A stretch of DNA of 64,000 nucleotides from Seriola aureovittata (taxonomy: Eukaryota > Chordata > Actinopteri > Carangiformes > Carangidae). A model generated the notes under the pieces. The model worked only from the letters and a program-made list of their open reading frames with translations, was not told the origin of the DNA and ran no database searches. The translations under genes and the position numbers were made by a program. The DNA is taken from the NCBI RefSeq assembly GCF_021018895.1, contig NC_079379.1:22624276-22688275 (forward strand), in the 5' to 3' direction. Of the stretch, positions 26,801 through 38,539 are shown one piece after another (within the stretch, counting starts at the first letter, position 1; every line of letters begins with the position of its first letter).

Positions 26801-29308
26801 TTTTTTTTGCCATACTATACTATGACGTTTTATGCCTTACTATACCATGATGTTTTTGGGACATTTTTATACCTTACTATATTATGACATTTTCATGCCT
26901 TACTATACTATGACGTTTCTTTGTCTTTTTTTTGCCTTACTATACTATGACGTTTTTTGACATTTTTATACCTTACTATACTATGACGTTTTATGCCTTA
27001 CTATACTATGATGTTTTTGGGACATTTTTATACCTTAGTATATTACGACATTTTATGCGTTACTATACTATGACTTTTTTTTTCCATTATCATACCTTAC
27101 TATACTATGATGTTTTTTTGACGTTTTCATGCCTTACTATATCATGATTTTTTAAAATATTTTTTGCCTTTCTATACTATGACGTTTTATGACGTTTTCA
27201 TGCCTTACTATACTATGATGTTTTTGGGACATTTTTATACCTTAGTATATTACGACATTTTATGCGTTACTATACTATGACTTTTTTTTTCCATTATCAT
27301 ACCTTACTATACTATGACGTTTTATGACGTTTTCATGCCTTACTATACTATGATGTTTTTGGGACATTTTTATACCTTACTGTATTATGACATTTTATGC
27401 CTTACTATACTATGACGTTTTTTGACATTTTTATACCTTACTATATTATGACATTTTATACCTTACTATATTATGACATTTTATGCCTTACTATACTATG
27501 ACGTTTTTTGACATTTTTATACCTTACTATATTATGACATTTTATGCATTACTATACTATGATGTTTTTGGGACATTTTTATACCTTACTATATTATGAC
27601 ATTTTATGCCTTACTATACTATGACGTTTTATGACGTTTTCATGCATTACTATACTATGATGTTTTTGGGACATTTTTATACCTTACTATATTACGACAT
27701 TTTATGCCTTACTATACTATGACGTTTTTTTGACGTTTTTTTTGCCTTACTTTACTATGACGTTTTATGCTTTACTATACTATGACGTTTTTTTGACGTT
27801 TTTTTTGCCTTACTATACTATGACGTTTTATGCTTTACTATACTATGATGTTTCTTTGTCTTTTTTTTTTTGCCTTACTATACTATGATGTTTTTTTGAC
27901 ATTTTTATACCTTACTATATTATGACATTTTATGCCTTACTATACTATGACGTTTTTTTGACGTTTTTTTTGCCTTACTATACTATGACGTTTTATGCCT
28001 TACTATACTATGACGTTTTATGCCTTACTATACTATGACGTTTTTTTGACATTTTTATACCTTACTATATTATGACATTTTATGCCTTACTATACTATGA
28101 CGTTTTATGCCTTACTATACTATGACGTTTTTTTGACATTTTTATACCTTACTATATTATGACATTTTATGCCTTACTATACTATGACGTTTTATGACGT
28201 TTTCATGCCTTACTGTACTATGACGTTTTTTTGACGTTTTTTTTGCCTTACTATACTATGACGTTTTTTTGACATTTTCATGCCTTACTATACTATGACA
28301 TTTTATGCCTTAATATATTATGACATTTTGTGCCTTACTATACTATGATATTTCTTGACATTTTTATACCTTACTATGCTATGACGTTTTATGCCTTACT
28401 ATACTATGACGTTTTTTTGTCTTTTTTATGCCTTACTATACTATGACGTTTCTTTGTCTTTTTTTATTGCCTTACTGTACTATGATGTTTTTTTGACATT
28501 TTTATACCTTACTATATTATGACATTTTATGCCTTACTATACTATGACGTTTTATGACGTTTTCATGCCTTACTGTACTATGACGTTTTTTTGATGTTTT
28601 TTTTGCCTTACTATACTATGACGTTTTTTTGTCTTTTTTTTTGCCTTACTATACTATGACGTTTTTTTGACATTTTTATGCCTTACTATACTATGACATT
28701 TTATGCCTTAATATATTATGACATTTTGTGCCTTACTATACTATGATATTTCTTGACATTTTTATACCTTACTATGCTATGACGTTTTATGCCTTACTAT
28801 ACTATGACGTTTTATGCCTTACTATACCATGATGTTTTTGGGACATTTTTATACCTTACTATATTATTACATTTTATGCCTTACTATACTATGACGTTTT
28901 ATGCCTTACTAAACCATGATGTTTTTGGGACATTTTTATACCTTACTATATTATGACATTTTATGCCTTACTATACTATCATTTTTTTAAACTTTTTTTT
29001 GCCTAACTATACTGACGTGTTTTTGTCTTTTTTTTTTGCCTAACTATACTATGACATTTTTGACATTTTCATGCCTTACTATACTATGATGTTTTTTGAC
29101 ATTTTCATGCCTTACTATACCATGACATTTTATGAGTTACTATACTATGACGTTTTTTTGACAATTTTTATATCTTACTATACTATAACGTTTTTTTTTA
29201 ACAATTTATGCCTTTCTATGCTGACATTTTTTGACATTTTTATGCCTTACTATATTATGATGTATTTTGTGACATTTTTATGCCTTACTATACTATGACT
29301 ATACTCAT
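20891..29308. repeat. 8.4-kb AT-rich minisatellite array, 25-bp core unit with higher-order duplication
   Basis: The array contains more than 200 tandem variants of a 25-bp unit built around CTTACTATACTATGACG followed by a T-rich spacer. Spacers come in several lengths (TTTTAT, TTTTTTGACATTTTTAT, TTTTTGGGACATTTTTAT, TTTTTTTTCCATTTTCAT), giving 25-, 36- and 62-bp modules. The position after GA is CG, CA or TG. Rare variant units recur at a fixed distance of about 3.5-3.75 kb, showing a large internal duplication (see findings). All open frames here (repeated YYTMTF-type peptides) are artefacts of translating a period close to a multiple of three. No transposon ends or genes were seen inside. 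Confidence 0.97.
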
Positions 29309-31899
29309 AGTAAAATGCAGCTTATTCAAATCAGATTTTCGTAAAAATTTCTCATTAAATGTAATCATACCTGTCTATCTTTATATTTACATCTATAATG
29401 AACACACACTGGCAGGGTTTGGGATGGATATAATTTTACAAAACATATGTGTATAATACAAACCTATAATATAAATAGACATACAAAAAGACATGATTTC
29501 TATTAACTCGACGTATTTGTCAATACATGATATTGTTCCAATTTACAACAGGTTTCATGTGCATTTTTATTTCATATATAGGCTATACACACACATGACT
29601 TTACTTCATATATACATATATTTCATATATGGAAATTCAACACACACATATACATTAGATGAAAAGACTGGCACAATAGCTATATCATCACCATATCATC
29701 ATAGTTAATATTTCTTTACAGAAAAACTGAGGATTACTCAAATTTCAGTTCAACTTCCATAAAACAAACATTTCAAATGGATTTGATTTGCATTTAATTG
29801 CATAATTTATCAGTTTCACTTGGGTATGTTCGCCACAGAGTTTGTACAACATGTATGTGTCCACACGTCATAATGGAATACTTTATGCTCTTGAAATTTA
29901 AACAAAAACCTCTTGGTGCACAACCGCAATGGATCCCCAGGACCCGCAGAAAATGAGAAACAAATGCTTTCAACAAAGTCCTGTCCCGTATGAAAGGCAG
30001 GCTCATGTAAAACACTCCACCGCAACAATGCAGCCTCCCTCTGAAGTCTCCATTGATCTCTGAATTGACTACAACTGTAAACGGAGCAACAGCATGACTC
30101 TCCCAGGCCTGAAAGCCCCCCCACCCCCAACACATCCCCTCTGCTGGGCCTCTGTGCTCTGAGTGTCCTAAGCCTTGTTGTGGGTTCTGCTGTCCTCCAC
30201 TTGGCCGCGATCAGTCTCTCGAACCATGAGGCCTGTCAGAAGTTCTGTTTTGTTGCTGTGGTTGTTTACAGGAGGATGAGTTTGGGAGTTTTCACATTTC
30301 CCTCTGTGTCCCATCCTGCCTCACTCTCTGAAGCTCACTTGATGTACTAGGATTTTAAGAAGAGACACATTTCTTCTCTGCTTTATCTTCTTCCAAAGAT
30401 TCTGAATGGACAATAACATGGAATAAAGATTAATTGCTCCAATGGTGAAACAAACGTGATGAAGCCCCTCGATTGAGTAAAACCAGAGAGATAACCCCCC
30501 TATGATTTATTAAACAGTTTTCCTCTGGTCCTCTCAGAGAAAATGAATAAGGCCTGTGCTGCTGGTTGATTATAAATGGCCCTTTTTTAAAGAAGAGACA
30601 AGATACTCACAACTCCTGAACTACTTCACCATCCGCTTCATGCATCAATGAGTTCTGGAATTGAGCAGAAAACAAATACAATAGGCTGGAAACTGAAGTC
30701 ATTTGAAGACACTTGGGATGAAATCCCCATTCAGTAGACCCACAATGGTTTATATACAGTTTAATTTATTGTTGGCTATGGTTTTCTTCCACTTTTTAAT
30801 CTAGTTACATTTTTTTAATAAGATTAAAGTTGCGCCTATTAATATTTTTATATGATTAATGGGTCGAATGTGTGTTATATTAAAACTGTTGCTCATAGTG
30901 AGGAAGCCTGAGGAGGAACTCTGCAGTTCTTCTTAGTTCTCTGCAGCATTTTAGCTTCTTTCAGCTGATTGTTTTGATTAAACAATTAATTTGCTAATTA
31001 GCGACTAGCTTTGAATGTCGTGGAGCAGCTTAAGAGCCAGATATTTTTCTCAGGACACAGTGTAGAACAAAATGGAGCTACAAGGATGGTCAATATTGTT
31101 ATTGCGCTTGCTCTGGAGTTCTGCCCCCAAGTGGCCAGCGGTTTGATGACAACTTTGTTTTATATATGTCAGCAATAATAACACTATCTTTACCAAGTTC
31201 ATTGTTGAGATTTGGGAATGAGAACATTGCTAAAAATAAGTCAAAAGGAGGAAGAAAAATTAATTGGCCAGAGCTATTTGTATGTTTTGCTATCGCTACA
31301 TAGCTAACGTTAGCATTAACTGCTGTTTATGTCTCAGTCTAGAAGAAAACTGTGAGTTCAGCATCAAACTTCATCCTTTTACTTGCCAACAGTTGTCTCC
31401 AGTGGTAGAGAGCAACACCAACGTTAACTCTTGTCTCTATCACATCTTTTCTTCTACTGAAGTTACCGTGCTAACCAGCTAGCCCTGGCCCAATAGCAAC
31501 TCACTGTAGCCTCGAATCTGCCCTGAAGACGTATTATAACCTCAAGCAAGAAACCACGTTTGGCAGCAGAGAAAACTTACAAAAAAACGCTTTTAAATAA
31601 ATCAAGTCTTTGCAGACCAATTTCCTGGTTCAACTTTCACCTACTGTACTTGTCGTAACAGTTTTTTGTACAGTTTTAAGTCGCCCTCACCTTCAGTTTT
31701 ACCTCCAGATAAAGTAGTTTAGATAATGTTTGTTGTAGCGATGCTGCTGTGCTCCCAGATCTCAGCAATTACTCATGGGTGAAAACAGAAATATAACCAA
31801 ACATTATTGCAAAGCTGCAATAAACTGGAAATGCCCCTTAACTTCAGCTCCACAACAATGTCAGAATTTATCAGAGGAGGAAGGAGCGCAGCCTCTCTG

Positions 31900-31923
31900 A
31901 CGATGATGATGATGATGATGATG
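31900..31923. repeat. (GAT)n trinucleotide repeat
   Basis: Eight GAT units in intergenic DNA. Confidence 0.85.
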
Positions 31924-32283
31924 GATCCTCGAGCTGCTCGTGGAATGTGTTGAGTGTGAACTCTCCATAGGTAGTTTGACCTCTTGCCTTCCTGATGGGA
32001 GGAGACCTAAAGCTCATTATTATTACCTTCATTATTTCAAATGCAGGACCAGATGCCGGAGCGGGAGGGGGCCCAGTGCACCCAACAGGGATCTGAGGCA
32101 CCTGATTGGTCAGGAGGAGGAAGAGCGGTTCGGAGGCCAAAGGGTAGATTCTTCCGGAGAGGAGACACCATCTGCTGACTGTCTCTCTCTCTGACTTTAC
32201 ATCATCGTGCTACATCAAGGACTTTGAGGAGATGATGCTGCTCACGTTGGACGAGGACTTTCTGTTACAGCAATGCAAGATTG

Positions 32284-32314
32284 AATAAATAAATAAATAA
32301 ATAAATAAATAAAT
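32284..32314. repeat. (AAAT)n tetranucleotide repeat
   Basis: About seven AAAT units. Confidence 0.9.
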
Positions 32315-33412
32315 TCTCTCAGTGTAGTATCAGATTTCAGATATAATGTAGGCCCCTCCCAACAAAACCATGTAATACCAGTATTGCAGAAAACCCGCAA
32401 TATTATTTTTTGATTGGGTTTTGTAAAGTATTTGAGTGAGTCTCACATACACTGTCCTGCTGCTGCAAATACTCACTAGAGCACCAAATGTGTATTGATC
32501 CACCGCTGAAAATAGTCCCGAACAAAAGCACAGCAGGTAACGTCTGCTACTGGGGTGTCAAGAAGACTATTCAACCTTTTAATTAAAATCTAAATAAATG
32601 TTATGGACCTATTTTATACTGTAGATTTACATCTTGTCTCAGGACAAATGAGACAGGAAATCAACAAAATCATTTAGAGACAGACTAATGCTTTTTGTTG
32701 GTTTTGGTCTTTTTCATACAGAGCAATGTCAGGTTTTTCTTTTAACACATGAAAATAACCAAAACTGCTGTTTTTTTTGTTTTGTTTTTAAATGGCAGCA
32801 AAGTCAAGAATCATTGGCTTCGTGGAGATAAAAGGCCACAACACAAATACATTTTCCAGATTCAGCTGGTAAAATCCTGCAAAGCTCTGCACATAAATCA
32901 GACGACGATGCTGCATTTTCTCTTCTCCTCCATCACAGCCCATTTGTGTTCATGCACATGCAGAAACGACTCTATCTAAGCAGCTGATGAGCGTGAGTGT
33001 AACCTTTACTCAGGAGAGGTCTGTCCAATGAGAGTGTGTGTGTGCTCCACTTGTCCACAGGTCAAGGGGTCTGTGCGGATCGAACAGTGTGTTTCCTCTA
33101 GTTACAGCAGATTTGATCTCAATTATAGATTTATTATTATTTTTAACGCCTTTGTCATCAATAATGTTTTTGTTGATTCCAGCAGGGAGGGGGGCAGGGG
33201 GGGGAGGGGACTTTCACTTCTTGCTTTCTTGCTCATATAAAAAAGTTGACGGGCGTAATGGAAAGAATTCAGAAAGGAGGAAACTGCTCCTGAAAAAAAT
33301 AAAAAAAAATCCCTCTGTGCTATTTCCTCTGACAGGAAATTGTGTCTTTGATCTAAGCCACCACACTCATCTGGTCATCGCATGCGAGGTGTCACTCTTT
33401 CCTACAGCGAGG

Positions 33413-33450
33413 AGGAGGAGGAAGAGGAGGAGGAGGAGGAGGAGGTGGAG
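33413..33450. repeat. (GGA)n purine tract
   Basis: About twelve GGA/AGG units, imperfect, giving strong purine/pyrimidine strand asymmetry. Confidence 0.85.
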
Positions 33451-33522
33451 GGGGGAGATTTAGCCATCGCCGCTCCGGTTCGTGCAGGATGCCCATGTGA
33501 ATGTCAAACACTTGATGTCCTG

Positions 33523-33568
33523 AAAAATAAAATAAAATAAAATAAAATAAAATAAAATAAATAAATAA
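33523..33568. repeat. (AAAAT)n pentanucleotide repeat
   Basis: About eight AAAAT units ending in AAAT units. Confidence 0.9.
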
Positions 33569-34122
33569 GGCAAATAAGTTTGAATAATATAGAGAACCTG
33601 ATGAAGGCGCAAACAGAACCAGGGAGACGCAGAACAGAGTGACAGATTCAGTTGTCGTGCACCTGCACCGCGCTTCCTCTGGCAGCGGGGGACTGTCATT
33701 AATGAACGCTATCGACCAAACACAGTCTGGCATGAATATTAACACCTGCCAGACTACCAGGGAGTGTGTCCTGTATCCTTGCCTCAGTGTGTGTGCGCGC
33801 ACGCGTGTGTGTGTGTGTCCTGTAAAGGGTCGTGTTCACGTGGAGCGTCCCACATGGCCACAGGTCAGTCAAACGGACGCAGGAAGCTGCTGAAATGTGG
33901 ATAATCACGCGTTTGTTTGAACGACAGAATTATAATAATAAAGTTGTGACGTGCGTGTGATTTATATTCCGACGGTGACTGCATCGTTACCGAAGTGTGG
34001 CGTCATTAATAATGTTAACAAGGCCATCAAGACTCGCGCGAGGTCGGGGGGCTTTCATGCAGGGCGGGAAGAGGATTTCAGCAAAGAAATAACACACAGT
34101 CCCAGACACCTCAACAACACGC

Positions 34123-34272
34123 ACCTGCAGACAATCAGTTCATTAAGCAGTGATTGGATGCAGGCTGCAATAAATGCTGCCTCTCATGCTGCACACGCAT
34201 GCAGAGCAAGTAGCTTCAGGGCAGGTGGGCTACCGTTGCTTTGACCAAGCTGTGTGTGTGTTTCAAACAGAA
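34123..34272 (+). promoter_or_regulatory. Proximal promoter of the first secreted repeat-protein gene
   Basis: The 149 bp between the duplication breakpoint and the ATG contain an inverted CCAAT box (GATTGG, near 34154), an AT-rich AATAAAT element about 100 bp before the ATG, and a CAGGTG E-box near 34223. A second E-box, CACCTG, straddles the breakpoint at 34123-34128 and is present only in this copy. A possible 5' UTR acceptor (CAAACAG) ends at 34270. Function is inferred. Confidence 0.3.
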
Positions 34273-35949
34273 ATGGCTTGTGGAGTTCATCTGGGGTAAG
34301 ACTTTTTTTTTTTTTAACAGCTATTTTAAGTGTTTGTAATGTTGCTGTTGACCCATTTTCTTCTGACCTTGATGTTTTTTTCTGTGCAGGATCTTGCTGA
34401 TTTGTTTAGTTCAAGCAGAGCATGTACGCTGCTTATGGGCCACACAAGGTGAGCAGAAACACCAGTGCGTCACCATCATTTAACACTGTGATTTTTATTA
34501 GTTTGTGGATCTAAACTTGCTGTTTTCTCTTTGCAGCTCAAAGCTCCAAGAGACAAAATGGCGACGCATATGTTGGCTTCCTGCAACAGGACAGCGGCCT
34601 GCGAAGGCTCGGTGGCAGCTATCCCCAGGATCAATTCAGACAAGACTCCATTTCTCCGGACCGCAGCTTCAATTCAAAGACCTCAGCTAGCGGCGGTTAC
34701 AATAACCAGAGACTCTCCAGTGGTGGCTACGCACAAACTGTCTCGCAGCCAGCGCAGGGCGGCCACGCTTCAGTCAGGCTGGTGCAGAGCAGCTCGGCCT
34801 CAAGACCAAACTGGAGAACGACAAACACGAAAGAGGTGAATGCTCCGAAACACTCATTTGGCCTCTCTACTGCTATTGCTAGTGGAACCTCTGTGAGTAA
34901 GTACAATGAGAACCAGAATGGTGGTGCGAGAGCTTGGAAAGCTCAGCAGGGTACGCAACGTACTAGCCAGTATCTTCCCGGCAGTTCTGTATCTGGTCAG
35001 AGTCCTTCTAGGGAGAGAGGCTACGACTCGTCGTCCTCCCACCAGTCTGCAGCACAGACACCTCGAAGTGCTGCTGCCAAAACACCAGCCCGCTATGGAC
35101 AGGGAGGCTTCTCTTCATCTTCCAGCCTGTTCAGTGCAGGTGTTCCTCCTCCTCTGCTGCAGTACTCTGAGAGGATGCAAACATCAGCCACTGGCCCTGC
35201 CAGAAGAGTGTCCTCACAGCGTCGCTCTAAGGTGTCAAAACCCTCCAGTTTCTCCTCCACTCAGAATGCGAGAGCTAGCTATAACCCCAGTCAGGCTGAA
35301 GCTGGAAACCTGTACCAGAGCAAGCTGTTTCCTGCTGCTGGAGGAAGTGCCCAAGGAAGCTACAACCCCACTTCAAACCGTGTGAGTTATACCCAGTCTC
35401 TTCCAGCGGCCTACAAACAAAACGCTCCTGTGGGCTTTGGACCGCGGAGTGTCAAAGCGCCCGCAAGCTACACCTCCACCGAACAGTCTCCCAGCAGAAA
35501 CCTGGCCACCTCTGGGAGCAGCAGAGCGGGAACCTCCCCTCAGCTCTTCGCCCCGACCAGAACCCACGACATCCCTCATCGCTACGGCGGGTTCGCCATC
35601 CGACGTCTGAAGGATCCTGTTGACGAGAAGGAAGCTGGTGTCCAGAGGCCACAGCCTTACAAGCCACAGGCTGCACCTTACAAGCCACAGGCTCCACAGC
35701 AGGCTGTGCCTTACAAGCCACAGGCTGTGCCTTACAAGCCACAGGCTCCACAGCAGGCTGCGCCTTACAAGCCACAGGCTGCGCCTTACAAGCCACAGGC
35801 TCCAAGTGTTCACCAGGCGAGCAAATGGAAGAGGATCCGGCCGGGTCAGGGACACAACCAGGTGAGTATCTGACTATTTCTCTATCCTACATGATTTGAA
35901 GTCTAGTTTCTAACATTACTTCTTCTTATAGGTGCAGGAGGATCAGTAA
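34273..35949 (+). CDS. Secreted low-complexity protein with C-terminal PYKPQ repeats, copy 1
   Basis: Coding exons 34273-34295, 34390-34448, 34537-35861 and 35932-35949, with GT-AG introns and matching phases, give 474 aa. The first two exons encode a clear signal peptide (MACGVHLGILLICLVQA, cleavage probably near residue 17). The mature chain is rich in Ser, Gln, Ala, Tyr, Pro and Gly. It has a single Cys cluster region near the start (EHVRC) and no Cys in the long third exon. Six PYKPQ units lie near the C-terminus, after RYGGFAIRRLKDP; the last 18-nt exon adds VQEDQ. Repeated Lys, Gln and Tyr in a Pro-rich context resemble cross-linked extracellular materials (fish egg-envelope Pro/Gln repeats, mussel adhesive proteins) in style only; no ZP or other known domain is visible. 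I do not recognise the gene. The true reading frame lacks an internal ATG, so it is easily missed. Confidence 0.85.
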
Positions 35950-35973
35950 CTACTTACTGTATTTGTATTTTCA

Positions 35974-35979
35974 AATAAA
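35974..35979 (+). terminator. Polyadenylation signal, copy 1
   Basis: AATAAA 25 bp after the stop codon implies a very short 3' UTR; the same spacing is kept in copy 2. Confidence 0.7.
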
Positions 35980-36071
35980 GTTATTATTTTAAATCTTGGC
36001 TTCTGTCTTGACTTCACATATCCCAGTTATGTGGTGCTGATGTAAAAGGCCAAAGCTTGAATGTAGCATTG

Positions 36072-36085
36072 GTGCCACCTAGTGT
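36072..36085 (-). promoter_or_regulatory. CTCF-like motif, unit 1
   Basis: The minus-strand text matches 13 of 14 positions of the core consensus CCASYAGRKGGCRS. The same site lies at 40993-41006 in unit 2. It sits about 120 bp after the gene's last exon. Confidence 0.4.
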
Positions 36086-36549
36086 GTAAAAGGTTTAATG
36101 GTTGCTCTGAACCTGCACATTGCTTTGCAAGCCTCCTGCAAATATGAAGGTCTGAACAATGTTTGCATATCTACCTGGAACCAAATGGTCATTTGTCAAG
36201 TTTTGCTAAAGTTGCAAAAGTGCAGACACTTGCTTTGCTAAATGTGACTTACACTAAATGTCTGCAGTTGTATAATTTCCCAGTGTTTAACTGGGGGAAG
36301 GTTAAAATGCCACTTTACAATACTGATGCTTTGGGCCAAATGTGGTTTAAAATCATGGCTGTTACTACCTAATGTAGCATCCTGACTGTAGCCTGGCAAA
36401 CGCCCTTTAATGTCTCCAAGAACTGCATCAAGCTAAAACGACTCCAGAGCTCTGGCATTTAAAACACTTTTGGGGGGAAAAACAGCCTGACAAATGATGC
36501 AATGCTCAGTTTAAATGACTGCTTCCAAGTGGCTGGATAAATTACTTAA

Positions 36550-36603
36550 TGTCTGTCCAAACACTTAGTTTAAAAGGTTTTAAACCAAGTGTTTGGACAG
36601 ACA
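36550..36603. repeat. 54-bp near-perfect inverted repeat (hairpin), unit 1
   Basis: The arms TGTCTGTCCAAACACTT and AAGTGTTTGGACAGACA are the outer ends of a 26-bp stem with one mismatch and essentially no loop. The left arm is preceded by TTAA. It may be a small MITE relic or a structured RNA; it is repeated in unit 2 at 41471-41524. Confidence 0.85.
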
Positions 36604-38525
36604 TCGTGGTATGAGCTGTAGTTCTGAGATCAATCTTAAATCCCTGACTCTGTGCTGGTCTGTTTTAAAATTTATTGTATCTGATAATCCAGATAACTTG
36701 GGTCCCTGGTGACATTGTCCTCAAAGAACATCAGCCCTTACGAACAGACACCTGCAGTTTATTCAAGTCGCTTCATGTTCACTGACTGGGTAAAAGATCT
36801 TCATAATTTATGTAATTAAAGACAGTTTTAATGTTGCACAACTTCATGTAATTTGATTTACAGTTAAAATATTTCCTTGGCTGTCTCTGCTCTGATATTA
36901 AAAACATGTTTTATATAGTGATCAAACCCTGTGCATACTGCAGGAACGTCGGTCTTCTCTCTCTCTCTGGACCAGCACACCACTCGTCTAGTTACCATGT
37001 GTCACCACAGGGAGGCGCTGCAGGGAGGGGTCTTGGTGTGCACTGGCAGGAAGTGAGTCAAAGTGATAAACTTCACAGGAGACTCGTCTTAATATTTCTA
37101 AACCTTTCTTGGGGGGAAAGAGATTAAATGACACCAAATCACTAATGATGCAACATGCAGGATTGTTTTGATATTGATTTACATAAAGTTTTCACATCAG
37201 GAGAAAATGGATCAGAGAAACATGTATCACATGTAAGTCTTGTACTTACCTTTTTTCCATGTTGTGTGAATGGTGAGAGCTCAGGTGTTGGAGCAGGTTC
37301 ATTTCAGGGTCGTTTCTTTTTTTCCCCGGCTCCTATCAGCGTGACACATGGTGGTGCCAGCTGAGGTTTGTTTTTTTTTAAGTAAAGCACCTGAAAGGAG
37401 AAGCAGCAGTACAGGTGTGATGAAGCTTCCTTCAAAGCAGACCTGGGGGGGGACGTCCCGTCTGTCTCCTGTATTTATGATCATATTGTCAGAGCTGAGG
37501 TGGAGAGATGATTCATCTCGCAGTGAACAGGACATAACACAGTTTCATCTTTAGCTGCCACTTCAGAAGAATGAACCTCACCTCTTGTTTGTTTTTAACC
37601 TTTCCACATTATGTAAAATAATTTTAAAATTAATTCAATTTTTGTTTTTCATTGCATTAAAACTGTCAGAAACGTAGATGTTATTTTGTGCAGACACTCA
37701 GGATTTTTTTCTTTTTTGACAAACAACACTGATGGGGTTGTCAGCTGAGTTCTGACATTTAAGGACATTTAAAAAGGAATCTGTTGCCTGTTATTCATTG
37801 ACGTATTAATTTATATATTTTACTTGTCTGATTACTTCACTTTGTCAGTTATTGGCCTCCGTAAGAAAAAGCTGTCAAGTTCATTTAAACTACATTAGTG
37901 GCCTAGGGTTCAGAGGACGTGGGTATTTATAGTCAAGACAGTTCCAATAAAAGATACAATCAAGATGCCTTATGGGAAATGTAGGAGCTACAGTTCTTGA
38001 AGCTTGAGCTATAAGGACTAAAAATCAGGAAATCTGCTGTGATTATGATCATCCCGTCTGTTTTATTGAGCAAAAAGAAAACTGATGTACCACTGCTCAT
38101 TTTCATAATCAATATACGTTCACATTTATAAAAACATGATATGACAGTATAATGTTTGTCCTTGGGATGTGAACATTATCCAAGGTGAACAAGTGAAAGC
38201 AAAACAAAATAAAGTAATAAAAAAATTAATTAGTACACAAATAATTCAATATTAAGTGAAAAGGTAGTCCAGGAGTAGTAATTTTCTACCTTGATCTTCC
38301 CTCTTAGATTTCATTTCTTAAACCTCTCGTTTCCCTGTCCCCTCCTCTCACTCATTTACTCCTCAAATTGAAAGAAACAGTGTGTAAAAAGGATAAAGAA
38401 AGGATAAAGCAGTATGGCTAATGAATGAAAGAAAACTACACTGAATGGTTTCAAATGAGCGACTTCCTCCACTGAACATATCTAAGACCCATAGTCGGTT
38501 AATTGGCTGTACTTTGCTGTTCTGA

Positions 38526-38539
38526 CCACATGAGGGCGC
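38526..38539 (+). promoter_or_regulatory. Weaker CTCF-like motif, unit 1
   Basis: CCACATGAGGGCGC matches 12 of 14 core consensus positions; the unit 2 counterpart is at 43435-43448. Confidence 0.25.

Larger units (their letters stand above)
29309..34123. other. Intergenic region between minisatellite and duplicated gene unit
   Basis: No gene is recognised. The stretch at about 30880-31560, with GCTAACGTTAGCATTA and CTGCCCCCAAGTGGCC-like text, resembles widely dispersed teleost repeats that I recall only loosely. Microsatellites are listed separately. Short open frames at 31871-32280 look weakly protein-like in three different frames and are treated as unsupported. Confidence 0.45.

Noticed and set aside
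20914..29298. Many open frames encoding repeated MPYYTMTFYDVF-like peptides
   Set aside because: They are translations of the minisatellite; frames break whenever a spacer length changes, and no start, splice or domain evidence exists.
34422..34448. ATG at 34422 as the start of the duplicated gene
   Set aside because: It is in the wrong phase for exon 3, whereas the ATG at 34273 gives a signal peptide and keeps frame through all four exons.
34531..34839. Open frame MQLKAPRDKMATHML starting at the exon 3 acceptor of the duplicated gene (and its copy at 39422-39799)
   Set aside because: It is out of phase with the spliced signal-peptide exons and stops early; the true frame runs through the whole exon without an internal ATG.
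35373..35855. Minus-strand frame with repeated SLWLVR units opposite the PYKPQ repeats
   Set aside because: It is the reverse-complement shadow of the plus-strand repeat block, with no splice or start support.
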